From Vibrio salinus (GTDB lineage: Bacteria; Pseudomonadota; Gammaproteobacteria; Enterobacterales; Vibrionaceae): a stretch of 64,000 nt of DNA. The stretch's first letter is position 1, and every line of letters starts with the position of its first letter. Location of the stretch: the NCBI RefSeq assembly GCF_021272385.1, contig NZ_JAJSDZ010000009.1, forward strand, positions 992,001-1,056,000, in the 5' to 3' direction. The notes below the pieces were generated by a model. The model was not told where the DNA came from. It worked only from the letters and a program-made list of their open reading frames with translations, and did no database searches. Of this stretch, positions 8,611 through 16,671 are shown in pieces. Both the position numbers and the translations under genes were made by a program.

Positions 8611-9502
8611 CTTTTTTCTTTCGCTTGCTGGAGCAGAACCATATTCCCGTACCTATGAGCAGAGCACTGATGATGTGGTAGGTTTTCAGATTCACGTCTA
8701 AAAATAGAATACTGAATACTCCGCCAGATAGAGGAATGATGTGAGTGTATATTTCTCCTCTTGTCGCGCCTATTTCACCGATGCCTTTATTCCAAAACAC
8801 ATAAGATAACCAGGATGGGAAAAGTACCAGATACAGCAAGCCTGTCAGAAATTCTTTGTCTGTATAAGACGACAAGTCAACAGCCTGTTTAGCAGATACG
8901 TGGTACCAGACTATAGGGATTAGCATGATTGCTCCAAGGAGTGAGCTGGTTGTCACGAAGGCGTTACCCGGAATAGTTTTGTCTTTTAGGCGTAAAAAAG
9001 AGCAATAAATTGCCCAGCTCAGGGCTGAACCCATTGCCCATAAGTCCCCGGTATTAATATTATGAAATACACTGGTATCCGTTATATTTCCCTTCATAAC
9101 CAAAAAGAAAACACCAAAAGTACTTAAGATGACGCCACAAATATTATTCAAAGTGATCTTATCCCGGAAAACAATACCATTGATGATTAAGACTATTCCC
9201 GGTGTAGCAGACATATAAATGGCAGCATTTAAAGACGTTGTTGTCTGTAATCCAATGTAAAGGGTGAGAGGGAAGAATACCTGACCACATAATGAGAGGA
9301 AAAATATGGGTATAAAGGCGCGTTTGATCTTGTGCAAATTCGTAAAGAGTTGTTTGTAATACAAACAACTCAGAAGTAATGCTGTCAGTAACCAACGGGC
9401 TTCAGTCATAATAATAGGATCTGCCTGAGAAACTAATACATGACCAATTACATAATTTCCTCCCCAAAACATAGCGGCAAGTACTAACAACAAATAAGGC
9501 AT
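8579..9502 (-). CDS. EamA/DMT-superfamily exporter
   Basis: The protein of about 307 residues has ten predicted membrane helices in two EamA repeats, beginning MPYLLLVLAAMFWGGNYVIG and closing with a lysine-rich cytosolic tail (SSKRKKKAN). EamA proteins export metabolites or drugs at the inner membrane. A TTG four codons upstream is in frame, but GGAGAG lies 6 bases before the ATG at 9502. Its end overlaps the convergent TetR gene. The upstream region holds two TACTANNTAGTA palindromes, probably operators. Substrate cannot be told from sequence. Confidence 0.85.
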   Translation of the reverse strand: MPYLLLVLAAMFWGGNYVIGHVLVSQADPIIMTEARWLLTALLLSCLYYKQLFTNLHKIKRAFIPIFFLSLCGQVFFPLTLYIGLQTTTSLNAAIYMSATPGIVLIINGIVFRDKITLNNICGVILSTFGVFFLVMKGNITDTSVFHNINTGDLWAMGSALSWAIYCSFLRLKDKTIPGNAFVTTSSLLGAIMLIPIVWYHVSAKQAVDLSSYTDKEFLTGLLYLVLFPSWLSYVFWNKGIGEIGATRGEIYTHIIPLSGGVFSILFLDVNLKTYHIISALLIGTGIWFCSSKRKKKANLVAPPLHK

Positions 9503-9533
9503 ATATCTCTCCAATAGAAATCTGGCATTAAGA

Positions 9534-9545
9534 TACTATGTAGTA
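9534..9545. promoter_or_regulatory. palindromic operator, proximal copy
   Basis: TACTATGTAGTA, a TACTA-N2-TAGTA palindrome 32 bp upstream of the DMT exporter start. On the minus strand it includes TAGTAT, a possible -10 element. An inverted exact copy is at 9643-9654. The neighbouring TetR protein is the likely binder (inference). Confidence 0.55.
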
Positions 9546-9642
9546 ACTTAATTTATTTGTGATAAAAATCTCATTATTCGGCATTTTTATCGATTTTTTT
9601 TCTAAAAAGGATGGTTTTAATCTATGGAGGACACTCAAGGTG

Positions 9643-9654
9643 TACTACATAGTA
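9643..9654. promoter_or_regulatory. palindromic operator, distal copy
   Basis: TACTACATAGTA, the exact reverse complement of the site at 9534-9545, 109 bp (about ten helical turns) away. Two in-phase copies suit cooperative TetR binding. Confidence 0.55.
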
Positions 9655-9710
9655 TAGTTTTGATCCATCTGAACACCGCATCTTCCGGTTGCCTGGGTTA
9701 TATGTGCCAT

Positions 9711-10598
9711 TTATCTATTATTGAGGTTGTTATTTAAAAATGAGTAAATCACAGGAATAATTTCTTGTCCGTGAGTTTCCAGTGCAAAATGTCCGGTGTC
9801 ATAGAAACGGATGTCTGCATTTGGAATATCTCGTAGCCACGCTTTTGCACCATCAGGTAAAAAGTAGGGATCATTTTTTCCCCATACGGCAAGTAACGGT
9901 GGTTGCCTATCGCGAAAGTAGGCTTGAAAGTTAGGGTAATTTTCTACATTCGAAGCGTAGTCAAGAACCAAATCTAGTTGAATATCTGCATTTCCCGGAC
10001 GAGAAACATGTAAACATTCGAGGGTGTAGCTGTCTGGAGAAACCAAACTACAGTCTTTTACACCGGACAGATATTGCGATTTAACTTCTCGAGCTGTTGG
10101 GAAGTCGTTGAGTGTTGCGCGATTTTCGGGGGAAGGATTATCCCAATATTTTTTTATAGCAGCCCAGCCATCAGCAAGTCCTTCCTCATAGGCGTTTCCA
10201 TTTTGCGAAATAATGGCACTGATTCGTTCGGGATGTGCCATAGCGAGACGCCATCCTACAGGTGCTCCGTAGTCGTGTACGACAATGGCATAGCGTTGAA
10301 TGGTTAATTGTTCAGTAAATTTGTTTATTGTCTGAGTAATATTTTCAAAAGTATAAGAATAGTCTTCCCGGGCTGGTGATTCTGTGAATCCAAATGAAGG
10401 TAAATCGGGAGCAATAACATAGAAACTTTTTGCTAATGCGGGGATCAAATCTCGGTACATGTAAGAAGATGCGGCAAATCCATGCAGAAGCAATACACAA
10501 GGATTAGCTATATCTCCGGCTTCGCGATAGAAGATTCTTATATTATCTACCTGCTCGTAACGATAGTGGGTTTGAAATATATCAGAGTTATTGTTCAT
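9711..10598 (-). CDS. alpha/beta-hydrolase with Asp nucleophile (dehalogenase/epoxide-hydrolase-like)
   Basis: The 295-residue protein has the alpha/beta-hydrolase fold: oxyanion-hole HGF in VLLLHGFAAS (about residue 40), nucleophile elbow VVHDYGAPVG (about residues 105-114), acid region GKNDPYF and catalytic histidine in DTGHFALE. The elbow has Asp instead of Ser, as in haloalkane dehalogenases and epoxide hydrolases, so a water-mediated attack on an ester-type intermediate is expected. No signal peptide is seen. It is transcribed away from the CGNR regulator gene across a 91-bp gap with a perfect palindrome. AAGGGAA precedes the ATG. Substrate unknown. Confidence 0.8.
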   Translation of the reverse strand: MNNNSDIFQTHYRYEQVDNIRIFYREAGDIANPCVLLLHGFAASSYMYRDLIPALAKSFYVIAPDLPSFGFTESPAREDYSYTFENITQTINKFTEQLTIQRYAIVVHDYGAPVGWRLAMAHPERISAIISQNGNAYEEGLADGWAAIKKYWDNPSPENRATLNDFPTAREVKSQYLSGVKDCSLVSPDSYTLECLHVSRPGNADIQLDLVLDYASNVENYPNFQAYFRDRQPPLLAVWGKNDPYFLPDGAKAWLRDIPNADIRFYDTGHFALETHGQEIIPVIYSFLNNNLNNR

Positions 10599-10634
10599 GA
10601 AGATTCCCTTGTAACTAGTAAAATGTATATTTGA

Positions 10635-10659
10635 AGGTTACATATTTTTAATGTAACCT
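10635..10659. promoter_or_regulatory. palindromic operator between hydrolase and CGNR genes
   Basis: Perfect 9-bp inverted repeat AGGTTACAT ... ATGTAACCT with a 7-bp AT spacer, centred in the divergent gap. An extra GGTTAC half-site is at 10678-10683 and a GTAAC at 10611-10615. It is probably the binding site of the CGNR protein (inference). Confidence 0.6.
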
Positions 10660-10689
10660 GTCAACATGATATTTAAGGGTTACTTAGTT

Positions 10690-11268
10690 ATGAATTTAAA
10701 CGGTTCTACCTCGGCTCTCTTTCTGGCAAATAATTTGGCTTTAGATTTTATTAATACATCTTATGGTTCGGGGAGTGGTTATTGTGATTGTTTTACCGAT
10801 GATGAAAGTGTTGTTGTATGGCTAAAACAAGCCGATCAATTACCAGCAGAATCGTTGATAAAAATTCCGACCGGATTAGTACAAAAAGCAAAGGGACTAA
10901 GAAATTGTGCAAGAAAAATTGTTCGATCTGCGAGTGAAAATCAGCCAGATGATTTAAATTTAGTGAACGAAATTTTGAATTTTGGATGGCCTGAGCAAAA
11001 ATTGGAGTGGGATGAGAAGCAGAAACAATATATTTTTACTCAATATCGCAGAAGTGATGAGGTGGATAGTTTACTTTATCCTGTTGTGGCAGCGTTGGTG
11101 CAACTGCTTTGCAGTTCGGAGCTTAAGTATGTTAGGCAATGTGAAGCTCATGATTGTACTTTAATGTTTTTGGATACAACAAAGTCGCATCGCCGACGCT
11201 GGTGTAGTATGGCGTTATGTGGGAATAGAATGAAAGTTGCAGCCCACAGGAAAAGAGAGAAAAAGTAA
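10690..11268 (+). CDS. CGNR zinc-finger transcriptional regulator
   Basis: A protein of about 192 residues with an N-terminal ABATE-type domain (begins LFLANNLALDFINT) and a C-terminal CGNR zinc finger: the spaced cysteines of RQCEAHDCTLMFLD and WCSMALCGNRMKVAAHR. CGNR proteins act as DNA-binding regulators. An ATG at 10666 is also in frame; the ATG at 10690 gives the usual family N terminus and has AAGGG upstream, although the spacing is long (about 11). It is divergent from the Asp-nucleophile hydrolase, with a palindrome between them, a standard regulator-target layout. The small molecule sensed is unknown. Confidence 0.82.
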   Translation: MNLNGSTSALFLANNLALDFINTSYGSGSGYCDCFTDDESVVVWLKQADQLPAESLIKIPTGLVQKAKGLRNCARKIVRSASENQPDDLNLVNEILNFGWPEQKLEWDEKQKQYIFTQYRRSDEVDSLLYPVVAALVQLLCSSELKYVRQCEAHDCTLMFLDTTKSHRRRWCSMALCGNRMKVAAHRKREKK

Positions 11269-11428
11269 TATTATCAGTTTGTTGTAAGTTAGGCGGTCAG
11301 TAAAGCTTCACGCTATAAAATCAGCATTCATTATTGTGTGCTTCAGTGTTTACTATTTTTATTATTGTGACCCTGACAGGGCGCTTAGGAACAGTTGTTA
11401 ATTTTTGTTTATATCAATCCTTCGGTCA

Positions 11429-11451
11429 GCATGTCTAATAATCAGACATGC
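11429..11451. terminator. hairpin between CGNR and AraC genes
   Basis: Perfect 8-bp stem GCATGTCT / AGACATGC with a 7-base loop in the gap between two convergent genes. There is no T tract on either strand, so it could be a weak bidirectional terminator. The rest of 11269-11485 shows nothing recognisable. Confidence 0.4.
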
Positions 11452-11485
11452 AACGCTTGAGTTAGAAGGCTTTTCTTTATCTGTC

Positions 11486-12412
11486 TTATTTCCCCTTTGA
11501 TATCTTAGGCGGAAAACCAAAATACCGTTTGTACATATAGGAAAAGTTGGATGGGTAATCGTATCCTGTTTTGTAAGCAACCTGATTGACGCTTATTCCT
11601 TCATAAAGTAACTGACGGGCAGCTTCCATTCTGGTTGCCAGTAAAAACTGGTATGGAGATGAGTGCACTATTTCCTGAAAGAGCTTTCTGAAACGATTTT
11701 CTGTGATGCCGCTTCTTTGGGCTAAAAAAGCAACTGAAATGGATTGATCGTAATGATTCTCGATAAAACTGACGGATTCTGCAATGGCATTTTCTTCAGA
11801 AGGTGTCCTTTTTTTATTATCAGCTCTCTGATTCATCGTTTCGCTCAGAAAATCACTGACTAAATTGCACACAATGATTTTCCTTTCCAGTGGTTTTTCC
11901 AGATGGTTGCAGACTCTAAGAGTATTGAGCCGGGTTAAAAAGGCATTGGCTGCTGCCGATATGGGAGCCTGCCGAATATGATAAATGCCATTTCCCTGAA
12001 CAGATGATAAAAAATCTAATCCATAATGCCGGTAAGCTGGTTTGGAAATGACAATACGATATTGGACTGTCCGTTGGTTTTCCCGAAAAATCCTGATTCC
12101 TTCGCTGGTTTGAAATAGGCAGGAATGGCGTTCACCACAGGTGAATTGTAAATCGGGATTTAGCTGTTTGGGGTGGAACCCGGATGCGCCTTTTAGCGTA
12201 TAGGTCATACAGAAACGGGTGGAGTCGTGTTCCTGATGGGAAGCCTGGCTGGTTTTTGATTGAGTGAAAAAATCGGAATACACGATCTGAATATTATCAT
12301 CAATGGACAACGTTTCGTGAAAACCATTTCCGTCTTCCATTGGAATAGTTTGTTTTGTCCAATGAGAAAGAAACGGGAGCCTGTCTGATTGCGTCTGATT
12401 CATGTTCATCAT
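11486..12412 (-). CDS. AraC-family regulator, probably iron-controlled
   Basis: The 308-residue protein has a C-terminal AraC double helix-turn-helix (about residues 208-303: SVAFLAQRSGITENRFRKLF and VNQVAYKTGYDYPSNFSYMYKRYFG). The N-terminal ligand domain resembles those of PchR-like siderophore regulators. The start ATG has AAGG 5 bases upstream. A good Fur box lies 80 bp upstream in the gap shared with the divergent methyltransferase gene, so both are likely repressed by iron. No receptor or siderophore gene accompanies it here, so the inducer is unknown. Confidence 0.8.
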   Translation of the reverse strand: MMNMNQTQSDRLPFLSHWTKQTIPMEDGNGFHETLSIDDNIQIVYSDFFTQSKTSQASHQEHDSTRFCMTYTLKGASGFHPKQLNPDLQFTCGERHSCLFQTSEGIRIFRENQRTVQYRIVISKPAYRHYGLDFLSSVQGNGIYHIRQAPISAAANAFLTRLNTLRVCNHLEKPLERKIIVCNLVSDFLSETMNQRADNKKRTPSEENAIAESVSFIENHYDQSISVAFLAQRSGITENRFRKLFQEIVHSSPYQFLLATRMEAARQLLYEGISVNQVAYKTGYDYPSNFSYMYKRYFGFPPKISKGK

Positions 12413-12491
12413 GTAACCTTATATCCTTTCAGGCTATGTCACCACAGCCACCATAATTCATACGAAAAAGTATGAAATTCATATCAAATTA

Positions 12492-12510
12492 AATGAGAAT
12501 GATTATTAAT
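12492..12510. promoter_or_regulatory. Fur box
   Basis: AATGAGAATGATTATTAAT matches the vibrio Fur pattern AATGANAATNATTNTCATT at nearly every fixed position (mismatches only in the last arm). It lies between the divergent AraC and methyltransferase genes and can control both. Confidence 0.65.
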
Positions 12511-12560
12511 TGTTGCTAGTGTACACCTATGAGCTTAAATAACCAGGCAGGTAATACACG

Positions 12561-13601
12561 ATGAGTGCAGAAAGACATCCACTACAGCAATATTGGGATT
12601 TGTACGGAGCAGGGATCAAAGCAAAATCGCTGGATATTGCGCTTGAAAAGAAATTGTTTGATTTTCTTTATGATTATCAGTCAGTGGCGGTTATTGCCGT
12701 CAAAATGGCTTTTGATGCCGGTATGGTCGAACCATGGTTAACACTGTTGTGGAGTATGAATTGTCTGGATCGGAAAAAAATTGATAGCCGTGGATTTATG
12801 TACAAACGTTCTGAACTGGCAGAAAAACATCTATGCCACTCCTCTGATGAGTGCTGTATTGATTCGCTTCGTTTCCGGTATCGTACACTTAGCCTTTCTG
12901 TGTCGTCACTGGAATTGGGTTTAAAGGGACTTATTTATAACCCTGCAAAACAGACGCAGACCAGTGTTCAGGAGGGATGGGCAGCGGCCGCTGAGAAGCA
13001 GATTAAGCAGGAGCAGAAAAATGTGTCGTCGCATGTTTTAACAGAACTGCTACCGGAATTACCGTTCAGAAGTGAACCTGAGAGTTGTCTTGATATTGGC
13101 GGTGGGGCGGGATTTCTGCTGAAGTCTCTTGCTGATTATTTTCCACAGACCCGGACGACATTATTTGATTTTCCGGCAACCGTGAATGTCGCTAAGGAAA
13201 ATCTTTGTAACTCGTTATGTTATGACCGGTTTGAATTTATCTCTGGAGACATAAATCATGATGTGATTCCCGGTCACTATGATTTCATTTTGTGCTCTTC
13301 TGTTTTCCACTTTATCAGAGATTTACCTGCACTGATTCTGAATATGTGGGAGATATTAAATCCGGGCGGGATGATTCTGGTGTTGCATTCTGAACTGACG
13401 GATTCGAAAGAGGAAACGGCTCAGGTTTTACCGTTCTATTTGCCGATGAAGACAAGGAAACTGTATGTACCTCAGCAGAATGACATTATATCCCGTTTTA
13501 TGACAATGAAAGACAGTCGTCATGTGATAACGAAGTTATTACCCGGCGCTCCAATGGCTCCGCTATGGGCGCATGGCTTTGTTAAAGAAGGGAGACGTTA
13601 G
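12561..13601 (+). CDS. class I SAM-dependent methyltransferase (O-methyltransferase-like)
   Basis: The 346-residue protein has a helical N-terminal region like the dimerisation domain of small-molecule O-methyltransferases (about residues 1-150). The C-terminal Rossmann domain carries CLDIGGGAGFLLKSL (SAM motif I, about residues 174-188), a TLFDFPATV acidic loop (motif II) and LNPGGMILVLHSEL. It probably methylates a small molecule in the cytoplasm. The Fur box 50 bp upstream and the divergent AraC gene suggest a role under iron limitation, for example in a metallophore pathway whose other genes are elsewhere. Substrate not identifiable. Confidence 0.75.
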   Translation: MSAERHPLQQYWDLYGAGIKAKSLDIALEKKLFDFLYDYQSVAVIAVKMAFDAGMVEPWLTLLWSMNCLDRKKIDSRGFMYKRSELAEKHLCHSSDECCIDSLRFRYRTLSLSVSSLELGLKGLIYNPAKQTQTSVQEGWAAAAEKQIKQEQKNVSSHVLTELLPELPFRSEPESCLDIGGGAGFLLKSLADYFPQTRTTLFDFPATVNVAKENLCNSLCYDRFEFISGDINHDVIPGHYDFILCSSVFHFIRDLPALILNMWEILNPGGMILVLHSELTDSKEETAQVLPFYLPMKTRKLYVPQQNDIISRFMTMKDSRHVITKLLPGAPMAPLWAHGFVKEGRR

Positions 13602-13654
13602 TTAAGTGTATTGTGCTTTTTAACAGAGGCATAAGTCACCCTATTTACTTGTTG

Positions 13655-14509
13655 TTATTGAGTTCTTGTATAAGTCATTACGGAAATAATGATTATAAAA
13701 GAACCAAAAATAGTGAGTAAAGGCATTGGAGTCTGAAAAATAATATAGTCAAACAACATTGTGACAGCAGGAATGAAATAGAACAGGCTGCTTACTTTAT
13801 TTACAGAGCCTTTAGATATCATATAAAAAAGTAGCAGTAATGCTCCTGTTGAAACAATGATTATCATCCATAGAACAGATACAATAAATGTAAGGTTTCA
13901 TTCGACATGCCAACCATTACAGAGGGAAATAATGAGAAAGATGATAGAAGCAAAAGCATTTTGCACTAATGCTGAAATGGCGGGATGCACGTCGATTTTT
14001 TTCTGGTAAGTCGAGCCCAGAGTTATGGACAGAACGGCTAAAAAAGCAAAAAGTAATCCGGTCCAGTTAAAACTACTAAAATCCTTGGAGCCAAATAAAG
14101 AAATAAACAATCCGACAAATGCAATAACTAAGAGAATCAACGCCTTAATGGTTATTTTTTCTCTGCTAAATAAAGGTGTTATCAGCGGTTGTATACCTAA
14201 AATTAATGCTACTAAGCCTATTGCAAGTGCATAATGTATTGATAGGAAATAAAAGGACTGATAGAGAACCTGAAACAGAAGACCATTCAGACACAACATA
14301 AGAATATCATTACGACTTAGTGAGTGTTTTAAATTAGTTCTGATATCAGAAAAGAATAAAATACTTAATACCAGACAGAAAGAACCTAAAGATCTTAATG
14401 CAAGAAATGACCATACCGATGAAAATTCTAATCCTGTTTTCACGAAAAAAGCTCCGCTGCTCCACATAAATAAGAAAAGTAGTGGCGCAATCTTTTCTAA
14501 ACTCATCAT
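13655..14509 (-). pseudogene. EamA/DMT transporter interrupted by in-frame TGA
   Basis: Two open stretches lie in the same frame: codons from the ATG at 14509 to a TGA at 13898-13900, then continuation to 13655. Read through, they give a normal 284-residue ten-helix EamA protein. The TGA falls at a position where the family has a conserved tryptophan after the first repeat (HVE-[W]-NLTFIVSVLWMI), so TGG to TGA is a single-base change. There is no frameshift. It is divergent from the LysR gene at 14614, which has the same kind of lesion. It is either a pseudogene or, less likely, read through at UGA. Confidence 0.8.
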
Positions 14510-14536
14510 TAGTTAGTTTCTCCTTTTGAACATGTT

Positions 14537-14554
14537 GTTTTGATATTGGTATCA
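14537..14554. promoter_or_regulatory. LysR-type operator in the DMT/LysR gap
   Basis: The sequence TGATATTGGTATCA (14541-14554) is a perfect inverted repeat of 5-bp arms, of the T-N11-A type bound by LysR regulators. It is inside a 16-bp block (14537-14552) that recurs exactly at 15501-15516. Confidence 0.5.
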
Positions 14555-14613
14555 TAGATATGCTTATCATTTAAATTAATAATGAAGATAATATTTATCA
14601 GAAAGTGAGATAT

Positions 14614-15471
14614 ATGAATTTAGATACTTCTCAATTAAGAACTTTTATTACAGTTGCCGAATTGAAAAGCTTCTCAAAGGCATCAAAACGTTTGAATAGA
14701 GTTCAGTCGGCAATTAGCCAGCAGATCCAAAAACTTGAAGCGCAAGTTGGTGAAAAATTGCTTACGAGAACAACGTCAAAAGTGGAACTTACTTTAAAGG
14801 GTGAGTTATTACTCAGTTATGCGGTACAAATTCTTAATATTAACGATAAAGCTATTTATGAATTAAAGGGTGAGCAACCAAACGGCCGTTTAAAAATTGG
14901 TACATCTGATACTTATGCAAGCTGTTTTTTTATGGAATTATTAGAGGTGTGTGCTGATTTGTATCCTCAAATTGAAATTGAAGTTCAGTGCGGATATAGC
15001 AAGGATATATGGTCTCTGTACGAACAGGGAAGGATTGATCTTGTTTTAACTCAGAATTGTCCTAACCATATTTCTCACGAGGTACTGCACATCGAGCCTT
15101 TGCGATGAGTGTGCTCTAAAACATCCGAAGTTTATAAGAATCGACCTGTGCCGCTGGCTCTTTTCTCTGAAGGATGTGGAGACAGAGAAGTGGCCCTTGA
15201 AGCATTAAATCAGAAAAGAATTGATTTCACGATACACTTTTGCAGTACAAGTTATGCAGGTGTTTTAGCCTCCTTAGCATCTGGTCGTTGTGTTTCTGCA
15301 ATACTGGCAAGTACAGTTAACAATAACTTCAGAATTCTTGGTGAAAAAGAGGGGTTTCCTCAACTGAAAAAACTAGAGTTATCGATAGCATACAGAGAAC
15401 AGGATAACACTAAGTCTAGCTATTTATTTGCTCAGTTGGTAAAAGATTATTTTTATAATAAAAAATTGTAA
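14614..15471 (+). pseudogene. LysR-family regulator interrupted by in-frame TGA
   Basis: The frame runs from ATG 14614 to a TGA at 15106-15108 and continues in the same frame to 15471, for a full-length protein of about 285 residues. The N terminus is a standard LysR helix-turn-helix (LRTFITVAELKSFSKASKRL ... SAISQQIQKLE). The stop is in the effector domain at EPLR-[stop]-VCSK, where LysR proteins have a strongly conserved tryptophan (PLxWV), so TGG became TGA. The distal part (LALFSEGCGDR ...) is still well formed, so the lesion is recent or suppressed. A GTG directly after the stop could not give a working regulator. Confidence 0.8.
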
Positions 15472-15500
15472 ATTTTGTTTTTATTCTATTGAGCAATTAA

Positions 15501-15516
15501 GTTTTGATATTGGTAT
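15501..15516 (+). repeat. second copy of LysR-operator block
   Basis: GTTTTGATATTGGTAT, identical over 16 bp to 14537-14552. It lies 30 bp after the broken LysR gene and before the 3' end of a minus-strand gene, so it controls no evident promoter here. The two copies bracket the LysR gene. Confidence 0.6.
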
Positions 15517-15548
15517 GAATCTCTAAGTAAATAATATGCTCCTTAGGT

Positions 15549-15851
15549 TTATGGCCAGGCCCGTTTTTTGGTTTCACTGTTTGTTTTCACCAGCTCGAGT
15601 GTTTTTTTGGATTTATCTTCAATTGCCCTAAGACTTTGTGTCACTGTATTCTGAAATTGTAACTGGCGCTGGTCCGGCTGACTTGCTGAAGGCGAACGAA
15701 GCTGATGAATTAACTGAACTAACTGCTTATTTTGATTTTCAAGTGCTTCAACTTTCGCAGAGAGCATTTTCAGAGAGACATTTTGTTCCTGAATTTTTGA
15801 TTCAATGCTATGAAAGGCTTGTAATATCTGTCCTATGTTCGTATCTGGCAT
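15549..15851 (-). CDS. small coiled-coil protein, unrecognised
   Basis: A 100-residue protein, mostly charged and polar, with a heptad-like segment IGQILQAFHSIESKIQEQ and KMLSAKVEALENQNKQLVQL (about residues 6-50), then a glutamine-rich second half. No signal peptide, membrane helix or cysteine. GAGGG lies 7 bases before the ATG, which supports real translation. No family is recognised. It stands alone between the broken LysR gene and the VOC gene. Confidence 0.6.
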   Translation of the reverse strand: MPDTNIGQILQAFHSIESKIQEQNVSLKMLSAKVEALENQNKQLVQLIHQLRSPSASQPDQRQLQFQNTVTQSLRAIEDKSKKTLELVKTNSETKKRAWP

Positions 15852-16197
15852 CGATTACCCTCTCTCTGTTGATGGGGGGGGGTTAGACTAATGGATTTGA
15901 GCTAATCACATCAACGGCACATTATCTGAATTTTGCTATGGGCGAAAAGGTAGATTTTATCTACCCGTACATTCAAATCTATCCGCAAGGTTATTAGTCG
16001 TTCTTTAATTATAGAACGAAGATCTCAGTATCATTTTTTCTTTGCCCGTGGATATGTGGTTTGTTGTCAGGTATTACCGGGGCTGTGCAAAATAAGGAAC
16101 TGAAAAATAAAAAGTGTTCTGTTTTTTGTCGCCTTATCTTTGCTCATAATTCTTTTTTGAAAAATGTCTGGATAGGAAATAATTGTGAGGGGCGTAG
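15852..16197. other. intergenic region with two palindromes
   Basis: 346 bp without a gene. It holds a perfect 7-bp inverted repeat GGTAGAT/ATCTACC (15949-15965) and a 20-bp near-perfect palindrome CGTTCTTTAATTATAGAACG (15999-16018, 18 of 20 symmetric). Either may be an operator for the VOC gene downstream or for the coiled-coil gene upstream. No promoter stands out clearly. Confidence 0.5.
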
Positions 16198-16587
16198 ATG
16201 AAAATCGAACATGTTGCAATCTGGTGTCAGGATCTGGAAAACATGAAATGTTTTTATGAAAAATATTTCAATGCATCCAGCAATGATAAATATGTCAATC
16301 AAAAGAAAGGATTCTCTTCTTACTTCCTGACGTTGCCGGAAGGTGCCAGAATTGAATTGATGAAGATGGATTCTATCGACGTTTTTCAGGCAGAGGTCGG
16401 CAAATTATTTACCGGACTGGCGCATATCGCCTTTTCGGTTGGGTCGGTTGAACAGGTAGATGCTATGACAATGGCATTCCGGTCTGATGGCATTGAGATA
16501 GTAAATGGTCCGCGCCGGACCGGTGATGGTTATTACGAAAGTGTTCTTTTGGATCCGGAAGGCAATTGTATTGAGCTGGTGGCGTAA
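16198..16587 (+). CDS. VOC-family (glyoxalase/dioxygenase-like) protein
   Basis: The 129-residue protein has two beta-alpha-beta-beta-beta modules of the vicinal-oxygen-chelate fold. The likely metal ligands are all present: His5 in KIEHVAIW, Glu in ARIELMKM, His in GLAHIAFSV and Glu in NCIELVA. It is a single-domain protein that would dimerise. The function could be glyoxalase-like or resistance-like; sequence does not decide. GAGGGG stands 6 bases before the ATG. A strong stem-loop follows the stop, and the next gene is convergent. Confidence 0.8.
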   Translation: MKIEHVAIWCQDLENMKCFYEKYFNASSNDKYVNQKKGFSSYFLTLPEGARIELMKMDSIDVFQAEVGKLFTGLAHIAFSVGSVEQVDAMTMAFRSDGIEIVNGPRRTGDGYYESVLLDPEGNCIELVA

Positions 16588-16598
16588 TTTGTTCACTG

Positions 16599-16632
16599 TT
16601 GCTCATGAGCCGGAAAAACCGGCCATGAGCAA
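16599..16632. terminator. long hairpin between convergent genes
   Basis: Stem TTGCTCATG + GCCGG paired with CCGGC + CATGAGCAA (14 bp, one bulged A) closing an AAAAA loop, placed between the VOC and exonuclease genes. There is no clear T tract outside the stem. It probably ends transcription from both sides. Confidence 0.5.
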
Positions 16633-16671
16633 AGTGAGAGGGGGTAGGTTAACGTGCCGGTGATAACTACT

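Noticed and set aside
12411..12419. ATGTAACCT, identical to one arm of the CGNR palindrome, at the AraC start
   Set aside because: A single 9-base match is expected by chance in 64 kb; there is no second arm.
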